DNA of 64,000 nt. Origin: CAJBNH01 sp964447285 (GTDB lineage: Bacteria > Myxococcota_A > UBA9042). The stretch spans positions 1 to 64,000 of the forward strand of contig CAYURO010000020.1 in assembly GCA_964447285.1 (NCBI GenBank), in the 5' to 3' direction. Positions 10,901 to 20,612 of this stretch are shown in pieces. The translations under genes and the position numbers were made by a program. The number at the start of each line of letters is the position of its first letter. The stretch's first letter is position 1. The notes beneath the pieces were generated by a model. That model ran no database searches. It was not told the DNA's origin and worked only from the letters and a program-made list of their open reading frames with translations.

Positions 10901-12541
10901 TCAGGCCATGCGACGGCGCCGGACCACCCACAACGGGGCCAGGCAAAGCAGGCCCGCGATTCCCGAGGCACTGCCCGCACCTGCATCGCAACCACCCGAG
11001 TTGCCCTGCTGGATCATCACGACCTGTACGGTGTCGCGATCGACGTCCGGGCGCTCCAGACTGTCGGCGGCGTCGTTTGATAGGGAGTCCGTGTCGGACG
11101 TGACGTCGGGTTGCACGGCAACCGGACAGGCATCGCCGACGCCGTCGCCGTCGGAGTCTTCCTGACCCGAGTTGATCACTTTCTGGCAGTTGTCGCAGGG
11201 GTCGCCCACACCGTCGCCGTCTTGGTCGGTCTGGCTGGGGTTGGCCATGACCTTGCAGTTGTCCTGTCCGTCGGGCACCAGATCGCCGTCGGCATCCGGC
11301 GGCTCGCAGATGTCGCCCACGCCATTGTTGTTCTTGTCTTCTTGCAGCGGATTCGGGATCGAGGGGCAGTTGTCCTGAGCGTCGGGCTTGCCGTCCGCGT
11401 CGGTGTCGAGCGGAGGCTCGCAGGCGTCGCCGGGACCCTTGCCGTCCGTGTTCAACTGGTCTGGGTTGGGGGTGGTGGGGCAGTTGTCGCTGCTGTCGGG
11501 GATGCCGTCCTTGTCCTGGTCGGGGGGCGCCTCGCACGCGTCACCCTCGGCCGTTCCCCAGGTGTTGGCCTGGCTGGGGTTGAACTTGGTGGGGCAGTTG
11601 TCTGTCGCGTCGGGCACGCCGTCCTTGTCCTGGTCGGCAGGGGGCACCACCACCTCGGGTGACAGGCCGATGCTGCCCCAGATTTCCTTGTCGACCTCGA
11701 CGACCTTGGTCGAGCTGTTGGGCGCGAAGCCAGCCTTGGTCGCCGTCGCGGTGTAGGTTCCCGGCTTGAGGGTGAACTGCCAGAAGCCGGTGTCGGACGA
11801 GGTGGTGCTCTCCCCGGTGTTCAACTTGACGGTCGCGCCCGCGATGCGGTTGGCTGAGTCGGGATTCTTGTAGACCACGCCCTTCAAGACGCCCGTCTGG
11901 ACGGGAGGGTCGACCGGTCCGCCGCCTGAGCACGTCTTGCCGAAATAGGCGCAGATGCCCTGGGCCACGGCGCCGCCGATCTTGGCCTGGCCGTCGGCGC
12001 TCTTCAGGAACGCGGCCTCGGACGGCGGGTGGCCCTGATAGCCGGACGCAGAGCCGCAGTCGTGGAAGAGCGACTCAGTCAGAGTCGCGGGCATGTTCGA
12101 GCCCTTGAGCACCCAGAACGTGGAGTTCGCCTTCACACCGCGGTTTGAGTAGGGCAGCGCCGCGATTTGGGCATTTTGCACCGCGGTGGCGATCTTCTTG
12201 TCCGCATCGTTCTGCTGGAACGACTCGGTGCCGTGCCCGCCACCCGCGTTGGTGTGCATGCTGACGAAGACGTCGGCGCCCCAGGAGTTCGCGTTGCCCG
12301 GGGCGTTGTCGAAGCTTTGATCGACCTTGACCGAGAAGCCGGCCGCCTGGAGGATGCCCGCGACGATATTGGCATTGATCAAGGCGTATTGGGCCTCGTT
12401 GCCACCGCCGGACACGGCGTTGTTGACTTGGTTGCTGGGGTTGATCATCACCTTCTGCGCGGCGGCGGGGGCGGCAACGGCCGCACCCAGCGCGACGGCT
12501 GCGGTGAACATCAGGAGGGCGAGGCTGCGGATGCGGACCAT
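10901..12541 (-). CDS. secreted N-acetylmuramoyl-L-alanine amidase with calcium-type repeats
   Basis: A Sec signal peptide (1-28) precedes an Amidase_3-like domain (about 29-200; KVMINPSNQ, the metal-site His in VFVSMHTNAGG, and a Glu in LTESLFHDCG). This zinc enzyme type cleaves the MurNAc-L-Ala bond of peptidoglycan. A carboxypeptidase-regulatory-like beta domain follows (212-280). Next are about five thrombospondin type-3 repeats (300-470; DQDKDGVPDATDNCP and variants), which bind calcium in other proteins. The last 30 residues (GGCDAGAGSASG, hydrophobic run, VVRRRRMA) resemble a MYXO-CTERM sorting tail. GGAGG precedes the ATG. The gene starts three bases after the propeller gene stop, so the two probably share a transcript. 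Confidence 0.88.
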   Translation of the reverse strand: MVRIRSLALLMFTAAVALGAAVAAPAAAQKVMINPSNQVNNAVSGGGNEAQYALINANIVAGILQAAGFSVKVDQSFDNAPGNANSWGADVFVSMHTNAGGGHGTESFQQNDADKKIATAVQNAQIAALPYSNRGVKANSTFWVLKGSNMPATLTESLFHDCGSASGYQGHPPSEAAFLKSADGQAKIGGAVAQGICAYFGKTCSGGGPVDPPVQTGVLKGVVYKNPDSANRIAGATVKLNTGESTTSSDTGFWQFTLKPGTYTATATKAGFAPNSSTKVVEVDKEIWGSIGLSPEVVVPPADQDKDGVPDATDNCPTKFNPSQANTWGTAEGDACEAPPDQDKDGIPDSSDNCPTTPNPDQLNTDGKGPGDACEPPLDTDADGKPDAQDNCPSIPNPLQEDKNNNGVGDICEPPDADGDLVPDGQDNCKVMANPSQTDQDGDGVGDPCDNCQKVINSGQEDSDGDGVGDACPVAVQPDVTSDTDSLSNDAADSLERPDVDRDTVQVVMIQQGNSGGCDAGAGSASGIAGLLCLAPLWVVRRRRMA

Positions 12542-12544
12542 GGG

Positions 12545-13402
12545 CTACCTCCTCGCCAGCGGAAAGGCTGCGACGCGCAGATCGCCTGTCGCATCGTCGA
12601 CATAGGCCACCCAGCGTCCGTCGGGCGAAAACGTCGGGCTCCTCTCGTGGACACCGGGCGTTGCTGTCACGCGCTCTTCGCGCGCGGAAGCGACGTCGAT
12701 CTGCCACAGGTCGCTCGCCGTCACGTGGTAGCCGTCGTTCTCGGCACGCTGGAACACGACACGACGGCCGTCTGGGTGCCAGGCAGCACCGCTGCCGCGG
12801 GTCTGGGCGATGGTACGGCCGGTCAGGTCGACCACCTTGAGCCAACTCTCGCCCTGGCGGCTCTCGGCGACGAGAATCCGCGTGCCGTCGGCTGAGAAGC
12901 GCGGGTGGAAGAACTCGCCGCGCAGCAACACCGTTCGAGCCGAGCCGGGTACGCCAAAACGGTGCAGCACGATGCGGTCGTCGGGTTCGCGCGACACGGC
13001 AAGTCCGCGGGCAGCCCGCACGTCGACGTCGATGCCCTGAACTCCCTGTACGACAACCGGAAGCCGACCATCGGCATCGACGCGCACCACAGCGCCGACC
13101 GCCGCCGCGTACCAGGCCAGCGTAGAGGGGTCGTACACGGCCGCGCCGGAACGCTCGGCCTTGGCCAGGCCGCGCCAGCGCACCGGAGCGTTGGCGAAAA
13201 CGCCCTCGGGCGTCCACACAGGCGACCGCGCAGCGTCGGGAGCGACCGCAAGGCGCTCTGGCGCCTGGAATGTGGGCGTGGGCTTCTGCGCAGAGACGCG
13301 CCATTGCACGGGGGCGAGATCTGCCTGCGGGGGGGCCGCGATGGCCGCAGATGGCAGGGCAACGAGCCCCCACGCGGCGAGCCTGACCAGTGTGCGCAAC
13401 AT
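12545..13402 (-). CDS. exported TolB-like beta-propeller protein
   Basis: This 285-residue protein has a signal peptide (MLRTLVRLAAWGLVALPSAA). It contains several WD40-like PD40 blades, each with the (S/P)DG(R/T) turn: FHPRFSADGTRILVAES, AAWHPDGRRVVFQR and SPTFSPDGRWVAYVDD. Such propellers usually act as periplasmic binding scaffolds. ATG 13402 is supported by GGAGGT just upstream. The frame is open well beyond this start, antisense to alaS, but that extension is an artefact of GC-rich DNA. Its stop almost touches the amidase start, so the two may work together in cell-wall processing, which is inference from position only. Confidence 0.82.
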   Translation of the reverse strand: MLRTLVRLAAWGLVALPSAAIAAPPQADLAPVQWRVSAQKPTPTFQAPERLAVAPDAARSPVWTPEGVFANAPVRWRGLAKAERSGAAVYDPSTLAWYAAAVGAVVRVDADGRLPVVVQGVQGIDVDVRAARGLAVSREPDDRIVLHRFGVPGSARTVLLRGEFFHPRFSADGTRILVAESRQGESWLKVVDLTGRTIAQTRGSGAAWHPDGRRVVFQRAENDGYHVTASDLWQIDVASAREERVTATPGVHERSPTFSPDGRWVAYVDDATGDLRVAAFPLARR

Positions 13403-13539
13403 TCGACCTCCACGCGACGCCCCCACCCGCGCCGCTTGATGTAAGGCGGGGATGCTACGGTTCGCGCGGACGCGTGCGCAAGGACTGGATGCGGGAAGAG
13501 GCGTCGGGCAGAGGCTTGACCGCCCCCACGGTCGATCGC

Positions 13540-16293
13540 TTAGCCGAGTTTGTCGGCCAGCAGGGCGAAGAACGCCTGGGCGACCGTGTTCGGATCGTCG
13601 GGGGTGTTGCCGCCCGCCTGGGCCATGTCCGGCCGACCACCACCCCGGCCGCCCATCAGGGGTGCCAACGCGCCGACGATTGCGCCGGCCTGCACCTTCG
13701 CGGTCAGGTCTTTCGTCACGGCGACGAGCAGCAGCGACTTGCCACCGTCCAGTCGCGACAGCAGCGCGACGACGCCCGAACCGAGCTGGTCGCGCACCTG
13801 GTCGGCCAGTGTCCGCAGCGGTCCCGCGTCGGCGCCGTCGACGACGCGGAAGGCCGCCTTGACGTTGCCGAAGGCCTGTTCCTGCGCCTGCGCGCCGCCG
13901 CCGCCCGCGGCCGCTGTCAGGGCCTTGGCCTTCCAGTGCTCGATCTCGACGGCCGCGGCCTTGGCGCCGTCCAGCAGCTTCTCCAGTCGGTCGGCCACGA
14001 CGTCGACGCCCACGCCCAGCCGACGCGCGATGCCGGCAAGCGTCGCTGCCTGCACCTGTACCTCGAGCAGAGTGGACAGGTGGCACACGGCCTCGATGCG
14101 CCGTACCCCAGCCGACACCGCAGAATCGCTCAGGATCTTGATCAGCCCGATGTCGCCCGTGCGTGTCACGTGCGTGCCGCCGCACAGCTCGGTCGAGTCG
14201 CCCAGTTGCACCACCCGCACCACTTCGCCGTACTTGTCGCCGAAGAAGGCAAGCGCGCCCTTGGCCACGGCCTCGTCCATCGATGTCTGGGTGACGTGGG
14301 CAGGCTCGTTGGCTAGCACGCGCCAGTTCGCTTCGGTCTCGACCAGCCGGATCTCGTCGGGCGTGAGCGCCGCATAGTGCGAGACGTCGAAGCGCAGTCT
14401 TCCGGGGGCCACGTACGACCCGCGCTGCTTGACGTGTGGGCCCAGGACGTTGCGCAGGGCCTTGTGCAGCAAGTGGGTCGCCGAGTGCGCGGCGCGGATG
14501 AGGTCCCGGCGCTCGACCTCGACGTCGACGCGCACGGTGTCGCCCACGTTCAGAACGCCGGATTCGACCGTGGTGCTGTGCAGGTGCAGGCCCTGGGCGG
14601 TCTTCTGGGTGTCCTTGATCCAGGCCTTGCCGCCCGCGCCCCACGCCAACGTTCCCAGATCGCCGACCTGGCCACCGCCCTCGCCGTACAGTGGCGTGCG
14701 GTCCAACACCACCAGCACGGTCTCGCCAGGGGTCGCCTGCACCACCCGACCGCCATCGCGCACCAGTGCCAGAACCTTGCCCTCGGCCTGATCCTGGTCG
14801 TAGCCCAGGAACTGAGTCGACATGCCCTCTTGCGCAAGCTCGGCGGCGATCGCTGCCGTCGCGTCGGCACCGCTCTTCCATGACGCGCGGCCTCGCGCCC
14901 GCTGCTCGGCCATCGCCTTGTCGAACCCCGGCATGTCCAACGAGAATCCGTGCTCGGCGGCAATCAGGTTGGTCAGGTCGGTCGGGAAGCCGTGTGTGTC
15001 GTGCAGCGTGAACACCAGCTTGCCGTCCAGCACGTGCTCGCCGCCCTCGGTCTCGACACGCGCCATCTCGGTCGCAAGCAACCGCTCGCCCTCGACCAGC
15101 GTCTGGCCAAAGCGCTCTTCCTCCTGCTTGGCGATCCGCACGATCAGCGCCCGCGACGCCTGCAGTTCCGGGAACACATCGCCCAGCAGATCCGCGACCT
15201 TGGCCGCAACCTCGGCGAAGAACGGCTGCTCCATGCCCAGCTTGCGGCCAAAACGGATCGCGCGGCGCATCACCCGACGCAGCACGAAGCCGCGGCCCTC
15301 CGAGTCGGGATAGATCCCTTCGGCAATCAGAAAGGCGGTGGCGCGGGCGTGGTCGGCGATGACGCGAAACGCCACGTCCTGCTCGACGTCGGGCTTGCGC
15401 GAGATCACGTTCTCGGGGTCGAACTTGCCCGTGTACGTGCGGCCGCTCAATTGCTCGGTCAGCGCGATGAGGTCGCGGAACAAGTCGGTGTCGTAATTCG
15501 AGCCGACGCCCTGACACACCGACGCGATGCGTTCCAGACCCATGCCGGTGTCGACGCAGGGAGCAGGCAGGGGCGTCAGCACGCCATCCTGGCGATCGTA
15601 CTGCATGAACACGAGGTTCCAGATCTCCATGTACCGGCCGTCGTCGTCGGCCAGCGTGACCTTGGGGCCCTGGCCGGGGTCGAGGTCGAAGTAGATCTCG
15701 GTGCAAGGCCCGCAGGGACCCGTCTCGCCCATGGACCAGAAGTTGTCCTTCTCTCCCAGAGGTACGATGCGCTCCTCCGGCAGGCCGGCGAGCTTGACCC
15801 ACAGATCGCGCGCCTCGAGGTCGGCCGGTACCGTTGCGTTGCCGCCAAAGTACGTCGTCACCAGTCGCGACTTGTCCAGCTGCACGACGTCGGTCAGGAA
15901 CTCCCAGGCAAAGCGGATCGCGTCCTCCTTGAAGTAGTCGCCAAACGAGAAGTTGCCCAGCATCTCGAACAGCGTGTGGTGGCGGGCGGTGCGACCGACA
16001 TTCTCGAGATCGTTATGCTTTCCCGATACGCGCAAGCACTTCTGCGTGGTGGTCGCGGTCTTGTAGGGCGCGGGGCGGGCGCCGGTGAAGTAGTCCTTGA
16101 ACTGCACCATGCCGGCGTTGACGAACAAGAGTGTCGGGTCGGCAGGCGGCAGCAGCGAGTGGCTGGCGACGCGGACGTGGCCGTGGCGGGCAAAGTAGGC
16201 CAGAAAAGCCTCGCGGATGGCGGCGACGCTGCGTGGGGGGACCTCGGTCCGCGACGTGGAGGCGAGGGCGGGTGCGGTCGGCTGGCTGTTCAT
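13540..16293 (-). CDS. alaS: alanyl-tRNA synthetase
   Basis: At 917 residues it has the class II AlaS layout: aminoacylation core (about 25-270, with LFVNAGMVQFKDYFTG and the GRTARHHTLFEMLGNFSFGDY region), tRNA-recognition domain, editing domain and C-terminal DHHA1/C-Ala region. The editing site carries the zinc ligands SATHLLHKAL (H about 604 and 608) and CGGTHVTRTGDIG (about 707). The C-terminus has the Gly-rich GGRGGGRPDMAQAGG typical of DHHA1. ATG 16293 is chosen because homology begins soon after it; no clear Shine-Dalgarno site is visible. The enzyme charges tRNA-Ala and clears mischarged Ser and Gly. Confidence 0.97.
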   Translation of the reverse strand: MNSQPTAPALASTSRTEVPPRSVAAIREAFLAYFARHGHVRVASHSLLPPADPTLLFVNAGMVQFKDYFTGARPAPYKTATTTQKCLRVSGKHNDLENVGRTARHHTLFEMLGNFSFGDYFKEDAIRFAWEFLTDVVQLDKSRLVTTYFGGNATVPADLEARDLWVKLAGLPEERIVPLGEKDNFWSMGETGPCGPCTEIYFDLDPGQGPKVTLADDDGRYMEIWNLVFMQYDRQDGVLTPLPAPCVDTGMGLERIASVCQGVGSNYDTDLFRDLIALTEQLSGRTYTGKFDPENVISRKPDVEQDVAFRVIADHARATAFLIAEGIYPDSEGRGFVLRRVMRRAIRFGRKLGMEQPFFAEVAAKVADLLGDVFPELQASRALIVRIAKQEEERFGQTLVEGERLLATEMARVETEGGEHVLDGKLVFTLHDTHGFPTDLTNLIAAEHGFSLDMPGFDKAMAEQRARGRASWKSGADATAAIAAELAQEGMSTQFLGYDQDQAEGKVLALVRDGGRVVQATPGETVLVVLDRTPLYGEGGGQVGDLGTLAWGAGGKAWIKDTQKTAQGLHLHSTTVESGVLNVGDTVRVDVEVERRDLIRAAHSATHLLHKALRNVLGPHVKQRGSYVAPGRLRFDVSHYAALTPDEIRLVETEANWRVLANEPAHVTQTSMDEAVAKGALAFFGDKYGEVVRVVQLGDSTELCGGTHVTRTGDIGLIKILSDSAVSAGVRRIEAVCHLSTLLEVQVQAATLAGIARRLGVGVDVVADRLEKLLDGAKAAAVEIEHWKAKALTAAAGGGGAQAQEQAFGNVKAAFRVVDGADAGPLRTLADQVRDQLGSGVVALLSRLDGGKSLLLVAVTKDLTAKVQAGAIVGALAPLMGGRGGGRPDMAQAGGNTPDDPNTVAQAFFALLADKLG

Positions 16294-16513
16294 GGCGTCG
16301 GCTACTCGATTTCTTGGGGGTTTTCTGGGTCTGCCGCGGGCGTCGGGTCCGCGTGAAAGGGGCGGTAGTCTACTGCGCCCGGGTCCGGATGGGTAGAGTC
16401 CCCGACCTTCCATCGGCATTGTCGGCGTGGCCTCGATTTCGGCCTCGATTCGTGGCATTCTGTCGTGTCAGGCCGGGACTCGACCGGTCAATTTGCCCGT
16501 GGGGGATGTCGTA

Positions 16514-19500
16514 ATGAAGCCGACCGTCGTGCTCGTGTTCTTGGTGATGCTAGCGGCCTGTACGCAGGAAGTGCCCGGCGTAGACAAGTTCGCGCCTTTG
16601 GACGGCACTGCCGACACCACCGTCGACCCCGACGGAGGGACCGACGACGGCACCGTCAACCCCGACACACTGGCGGACGGCGACGGCATCCTCGACAGCG
16701 ACGCGGACACCGATGCAACCGACATCGATATCGCCGATACTGAAGACGGCAGCGACACGGACACCCAGGGCGACACCGACGCGGACGACATCGACACGAC
16801 CCCGGACATCGACGTCACACCGACATGCCCCGGCGGCACTGGCTGCGCTTGCGAACTTGAAACCGACTGCGATTCCGGCTTGTGTGCCGCCCCTTCCGAA
16901 GGCGAGCCCAAGATCTGTGCCAAGGGCTGCGTCAAAGGGTGCGATGACGGCAACGCCTGCACTCAGGACACCTGCGACATCTTCGGGGGATCGTGCGTCT
17001 CCCTGCCGCAAGAGGCCACCTGCGACGACGCAAATGTGTGCACCGAGAACGACCTTTGCGCCGACGGTATCTGCAAGGGAACGCCCGCAGTCGCTGCCGT
17101 GGCGTGCGACGACGGCAGCTCGTGCACCGGGGACGACGCTTGCGCGGACGGCGCCTGCACGGGCAAGGCAAAGGACTGCGACGACAGCAAGCCTTGCACC
17201 CAAGACAGCTGCGACCCGGTCACCGGCGAATGCGCCCACGCAGCGATGGCGGAGGGTGCCTGCAACGACGGCGACCCCTGCACGCTGGCTGACCACTGCG
17301 ACGCGGGCGACTGCCTGCCGGGCCTGATGAAGACCTGCGACGACGGCAACGTGTGTACCAGTGACGCGTGCGACGGCGTCAAGAATCCGATCGACGGTTG
17401 CGTGTTCGATCATCAGGACGGCCCCTGCGACGACGGTCAGGCGTGCACGTCGGGCGACCTGTGCATCGCGTCGACCTGCCAAGCCGGTGCGTCGCTGCTG
17501 AACGAGTGGGCCTTGGGCACCGATGGCGACGAGGTGCTGTACAGCGTGGTCGGCTTGGTGGATGGGGGATTGGTCGCGGCGGGCACCAGCAAGAAGGATG
17601 ATCCGGCAGGCGATCCGTGGATTCTCAAGGCGGCCGGCATGGCCTCGGTCCCGGCGGAAACCGTGTTCGCCAATCACCCGGCGGTCGGCCTGAAGGCGCT
17701 GCGTAAGGCCCCCAATGGCAAGTGGATCGCGGTCGGCGAGGTTGTGCAGCTCGGCACCGGGCGCGACCTGTTCATGGCCCGACTCAGCGCGGACATGGCG
17801 GTCGAGTGGACCCTGACGGTTGCAGGCGCACTGGACGATTTCGCCGGGGACGTCGTGGCGATGCCGGCTACCGGCGCCGATGGCGCGGGCTACGTCGCGG
17901 TCGGTCGCACGGGTGTCGCTGGCGGCAAGAGCCGCGGCTGGGTCGTGCGGGTCGACGAGTCCGGTGCCTTGGTCGACACACAGCAGCTCGGCTCGGTCGA
18001 CGGGCGTCTGTCGTCTGCCGTCGTGCTGACGGACGGTAGCCTGATTGTGGCTGGTCAGACCCAGCTGCCGACGGCCTCGCATCCCGACGGCTGGGCCTTG
18101 CGCATCGACCCCGCCCACCACGTCGTGTGGGAGAAGTCGTTCGGCGGCTCATGGCCCGATGGTCTCAACCGCATCGTCGCGTTGTCGGACGGCTCGTACG
18201 GCGCGGTCGGCTTCACCGAGACAGCCAGCAGCAGCCGGGACTTCTGGTTGGTGCGATTGGACGGCTCGGGCAAGGTCCTGACCAAGCTCTCGATTCCCAC
18301 CACGGCGGCCGCTTCGGCATGGGGACTGGCAGAACTGCCCGACGGTGGCTATGTCCTTGCCGGGCAAAAGCAGGTCGATGCGACGAACATGGACGGCATG
18401 ATGGTTCGTCTGGACGCCACGCAGCAGGTGGTCTGGACGCGTACGTACGGCGGCAACCTCTCCGACGGGTTCAACGACGTCGTCGCGCTGCCCGGTGGCC
18501 GTCTGGCGGTCGTGGGCTGGACCCGGTCCAAGGGCAAGGCCTCCAGCGAGGACGGCTGGATCCTGCGCACCGATGGCTGGGGCAATCCCGAGTGCGGCGG
18601 GTCGGGCGAGTGCCTTGGCATGGCGCGGACCCTGTGCAACGACGACGTGTCCTGCACCTTCGACACCTGCTCGGCAGGACTTGGCTGCGGACACGCCCCG
18701 GCAGTGACGGGAACCACTTGTGCCGTGGGCGGTTGCACGGGGCTCACCCGGACGCTCGGCAGCGTGTGCTCGGCCGAGGGCAGTTGCGAAGCGGTCGCCA
18801 ACCCGCAGAACTGCAATGACGGCGACGCTTGCACCACCGACGAGTGCGACGTCGACCAGGGCTGCACGCATCAGGCGTTCACCGGGCTTTGCCCCGGGCC
18901 GAAGGCTTGCGACTCAGCCGTATGTCAGTCCGGCCAGTGCGTTCCGCAAGGCAGCGACCGCCTGTTCTCCAAGACCTGGGGCACGTACGACATGACGGCC
19001 GACCCGGTCAGTCTGGTCAATGCTCCCGATGGTGGCCTGGTCGTCCTGTACCCCAAAGGCTCGGCGGCCAATCCGGACATCGGTTTTGCGCGTTTCTACG
19101 CAGACGGTTCGCTCTACTTTAGCAAGACGCTGGGCGGCGGCGCGACCAGTGAGGTGCCGCGTGGCATGGTGCGTCGGCCGGACTCGGGCTTCGCCATCAT
19201 CGGCCGCACCAACCAGACCAGCCAAGGCGACACCGATCTGGTGCTGTGGCGGGTGTCACCGTCTGGGATCGTCCTGTCGCCGACGATGTATGGCGGCACG
19301 GGCGCTGAGCTCGCCGGGGCGCTGGCGGCGATTCCCGAGGGCCCCGCTGGACCTGCGGGCTACCTGCTGACCGGCAGCACGGCATCGCAGGGCGAGACGG
19401 GCGCGGGTGCGGGCGACGCCTACGTGGTGCGCACCGACATCGACGGCAAGCTGCTGTGGCACAAGTGGTACGGCAACGGCTCGGCCGAGCACGCCCGCGC

Positions 19501-20263
19501 GGTGGTGTGGTTGGATGGCCTGATGCCCGGCGGTTTCGGCTCGCTGGTTGCGGCGCGCACGGGTCCCACGGGGCAGGAGGACACCTGGCTCGTCCGCACC
19601 GATGCCACCGGCAAGATTCGCTGGACCAAGCAGCTGGGCGAGGTCAACAAGTCCGAGATCCCTAACGCAGTCGCAGTGTTGCCGGCGAACACGCCGGGCG
19701 GTTGGGGCTTTGTGGTGGTGGGGACGACGACGTTGGCGGACCAGACGACCCTGGGTTGGGCGACCCGCTTGGACGTCGCCGGTCAGGTCGTGTGGACGCG
19801 CACGCTGACGTCGGCCGGACTTGAGGTGGCCAGTGCGCTGGCGGTGCTGCCGGGCGGTGACTTGCTGGTGTCCGGCAAGGGCGGCAAGCCGTCCGACGGC
19901 AGACTCGTGCGACTCGACTCCAGCGGCAACACGGTTTGGAAGCGGAGCTATGATCAGGGCAAGGGCGCCGACGAGTCCGCCAGCGTGATGACCGTTCTGT
20001 CGGACGGAGGCATCGCACTGGGCTTGTCAGGTCCTGGCGACATCGGCTACGCGGCGGGCCTGTGGGTCATTCGCACCGATGCTTGGGGCGAGTCCTCGTG
20101 CTCCATGTCCAGCAACTGCGCGGCCAAGCAGCCGGTCGATTGCAACGACAACAACCCTTGCACGGCCGACCTCTGCACCGCGGGAGAGTGTCTGGCTCAG
20201 GATCTGCCCGACGGCATGGTCTGCGGCACCAACAAGACGTGCCTTGCCGGCAAGTGCAAGTAG
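16514..20263 (+). CDS. large Cys-rich lipoprotein with two propeller-like blocks
   Basis: This 1249-residue exported protein has a lipobox (LAAC, Cys16), then an Asp/Thr-rich linker (20-105). A module PGGTGCACELETDCDSGLC is shared with the two lipoproteins at 23039 and 26349. CDDGNxCT-type cysteine repeats span about 105-325. A long stretch of 40-60-residue repeats with SDGSY/GDAYVVRTD/GKVLWTKTYGG signatures (325-690) looks like a beta-propeller of delta-60 or similar type. A second Cys-rich block (695-815), a second propeller-like block (815-1190) and a Cys-rich tail follow. GGGGGA at 16501-16506 supports ATG 16514. Similar proteins are common in myxobacteria. It is probably a cell-surface adhesin or binding protein, though no ligand can be named. 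Confidence 0.85.
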   Translation: MKPTVVLVFLVMLAACTQEVPGVDKFAPLDGTADTTVDPDGGTDDGTVNPDTLADGDGILDSDADTDATDIDIADTEDGSDTDTQGDTDADDIDTTPDIDVTPTCPGGTGCACELETDCDSGLCAAPSEGEPKICAKGCVKGCDDGNACTQDTCDIFGGSCVSLPQEATCDDANVCTENDLCADGICKGTPAVAAVACDDGSSCTGDDACADGACTGKAKDCDDSKPCTQDSCDPVTGECAHAAMAEGACNDGDPCTLADHCDAGDCLPGLMKTCDDGNVCTSDACDGVKNPIDGCVFDHQDGPCDDGQACTSGDLCIASTCQAGASLLNEWALGTDGDEVLYSVVGLVDGGLVAAGTSKKDDPAGDPWILKAAGMASVPAETVFANHPAVGLKALRKAPNGKWIAVGEVVQLGTGRDLFMARLSADMAVEWTLTVAGALDDFAGDVVAMPATGADGAGYVAVGRTGVAGGKSRGWVVRVDESGALVDTQQLGSVDGRLSSAVVLTDGSLIVAGQTQLPTASHPDGWALRIDPAHHVVWEKSFGGSWPDGLNRIVALSDGSYGAVGFTETASSSRDFWLVRLDGSGKVLTKLSIPTTAAASAWGLAELPDGGYVLAGQKQVDATNMDGMMVRLDATQQVVWTRTYGGNLSDGFNDVVALPGGRLAVVGWTRSKGKASSEDGWILRTDGWGNPECGGSGECLGMARTLCNDDVSCTFDTCSAGLGCGHAPAVTGTTCAVGGCTGLTRTLGSVCSAEGSCEAVANPQNCNDGDACTTDECDVDQGCTHQAFTGLCPGPKACDSAVCQSGQCVPQGSDRLFSKTWGTYDMTADPVSLVNAPDGGLVVLYPKGSAANPDIGFARFYADGSLYFSKTLGGGATSEVPRGMVRRPDSGFAIIGRTNQTSQGDTDLVLWRVSPSGIVLSPTMYGGTGAELAGALAAIPEGPAGPAGYLLTGSTASQGETGAGAGDAYVVRTDIDGKLLWHKWYGNGSAEHARAVVWLDGLMPGGFGSLVAARTGPTGQEDTWLVRTDATGKIRWTKQLGEVNKSEIPNAVAVLPANTPGGWGFVVVGTTTLADQTTLGWATRLDVAGQVVWTRTLTSAGLEVASALAVLPGGDLLVSGKGGKPSDGRLVRLDSSGNTVWKRSYDQGKGADESASVMTVLSDGGIALGLSGPGDIGYAAGLWVIRTDAWGESSCSMSSNCAAKQPVDCNDNNPCTADLCTAGECLAQDLPDGMVCGTNKTCLAGKCK
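16926..17490 (+). repeat. DNA encoding tandem CDDGNxCT cysteine modules
   Basis: About seven imperfect modules of 60-80 bases encode CDDGN(A/P)CTxDxCD-type units. Asp-rich codons (GACGAC) give strong period-3 structure, which also creates long false frames on the opposite strand. Confidence 0.7.
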
Positions 20264-20300
20264 GGAGCGCGCCTGCGGGATGACGAGAGTGGAGGTGGCC

Positions 20301-20612
20301 GTGGCGTACGCATCGCGATCGAGACGCTCGTTCCTTGTTGATATCCTGAACAAGTCTGCGGCTTTGTGGGCGTTGGCGACGGCTGGAGCAGTCACAGGGA
20401 CCCTCCCGGGCTGCGGCGGCACAGGTCGCAAGGACGAAGTCACTGATCCGGCCCCCAATCCGGACACTGCGGCCAAATACGGCGGCCCGGAGCCCCCACC
20501 TGAGCCTGCACCGGACCCGGCTCCGGCAGAAAAGTACGGCGGGCCACCTGAGGAGCCCGAGGCTCCGCCCGAGCCGGCCACGAAGTACGGCGGGCCATTC
20601 CGCAGGAACTGA
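20301..20612 (+). CDS. small proline-rich lipoprotein with Tat-like leader and KYGGP repeats
   Basis: This 103-residue protein has GTG 20301 preceded by GGAGG (20291-20295). ATG 20280 is the alternative. The leader has SRRSFL followed by a hydrophobic stretch and LPGC (Cys38), reading as a twin-arginine-type signal with a lipobox. The mature part is only ~65 residues, Pro/Glu/Ala-rich. It has three copies of KYGGP (codons at 20475, 20532 and 20583) separated by Pro-Glu spacers, and ends FRRN. There is no globular core. It sits between two large surface-protein genes and could be a short surface peptide, a crosslinked linker, or a substrate for a modifying enzyme; nothing in the sequence proves any of these. 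Confidence 0.7.
   Translation: MAYASRSRRSFLVDILNKSAALWALATAGAVTGTLPGCGGTGRKDEVTDPAPNPDTAAKYGGPEPPPEPAPDPAPAEKYGGPPEEPEAPPEPATKYGGPFRRN
20475..20597 (+). repeat. three KYGGP-encoding repeats
   Basis: Copies start at 20475, 20532 and 20583, giving spacings of 57 and 51 bases. Each encodes A-x-KYGGP followed by a Pro/Glu-rich spacer; the third is followed directly by the C-terminal FRRN. Confidence 0.8.

Noticed and set aside
12545..15802. One long minus-strand frame covering the propeller gene and part of alaS
   Set aside because: Only the part from 13402 down has a signal peptide, ribosome site and propeller motifs. The rest is out of frame with alaS on the same strand, is Arg/Ala/Gly-rich and lacks homology.
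16550..18121. Minus-strand frame (523 codons) opposite the 16514 gene
   Set aside because: Same repeat-driven antisense effect; no domain or start signal.
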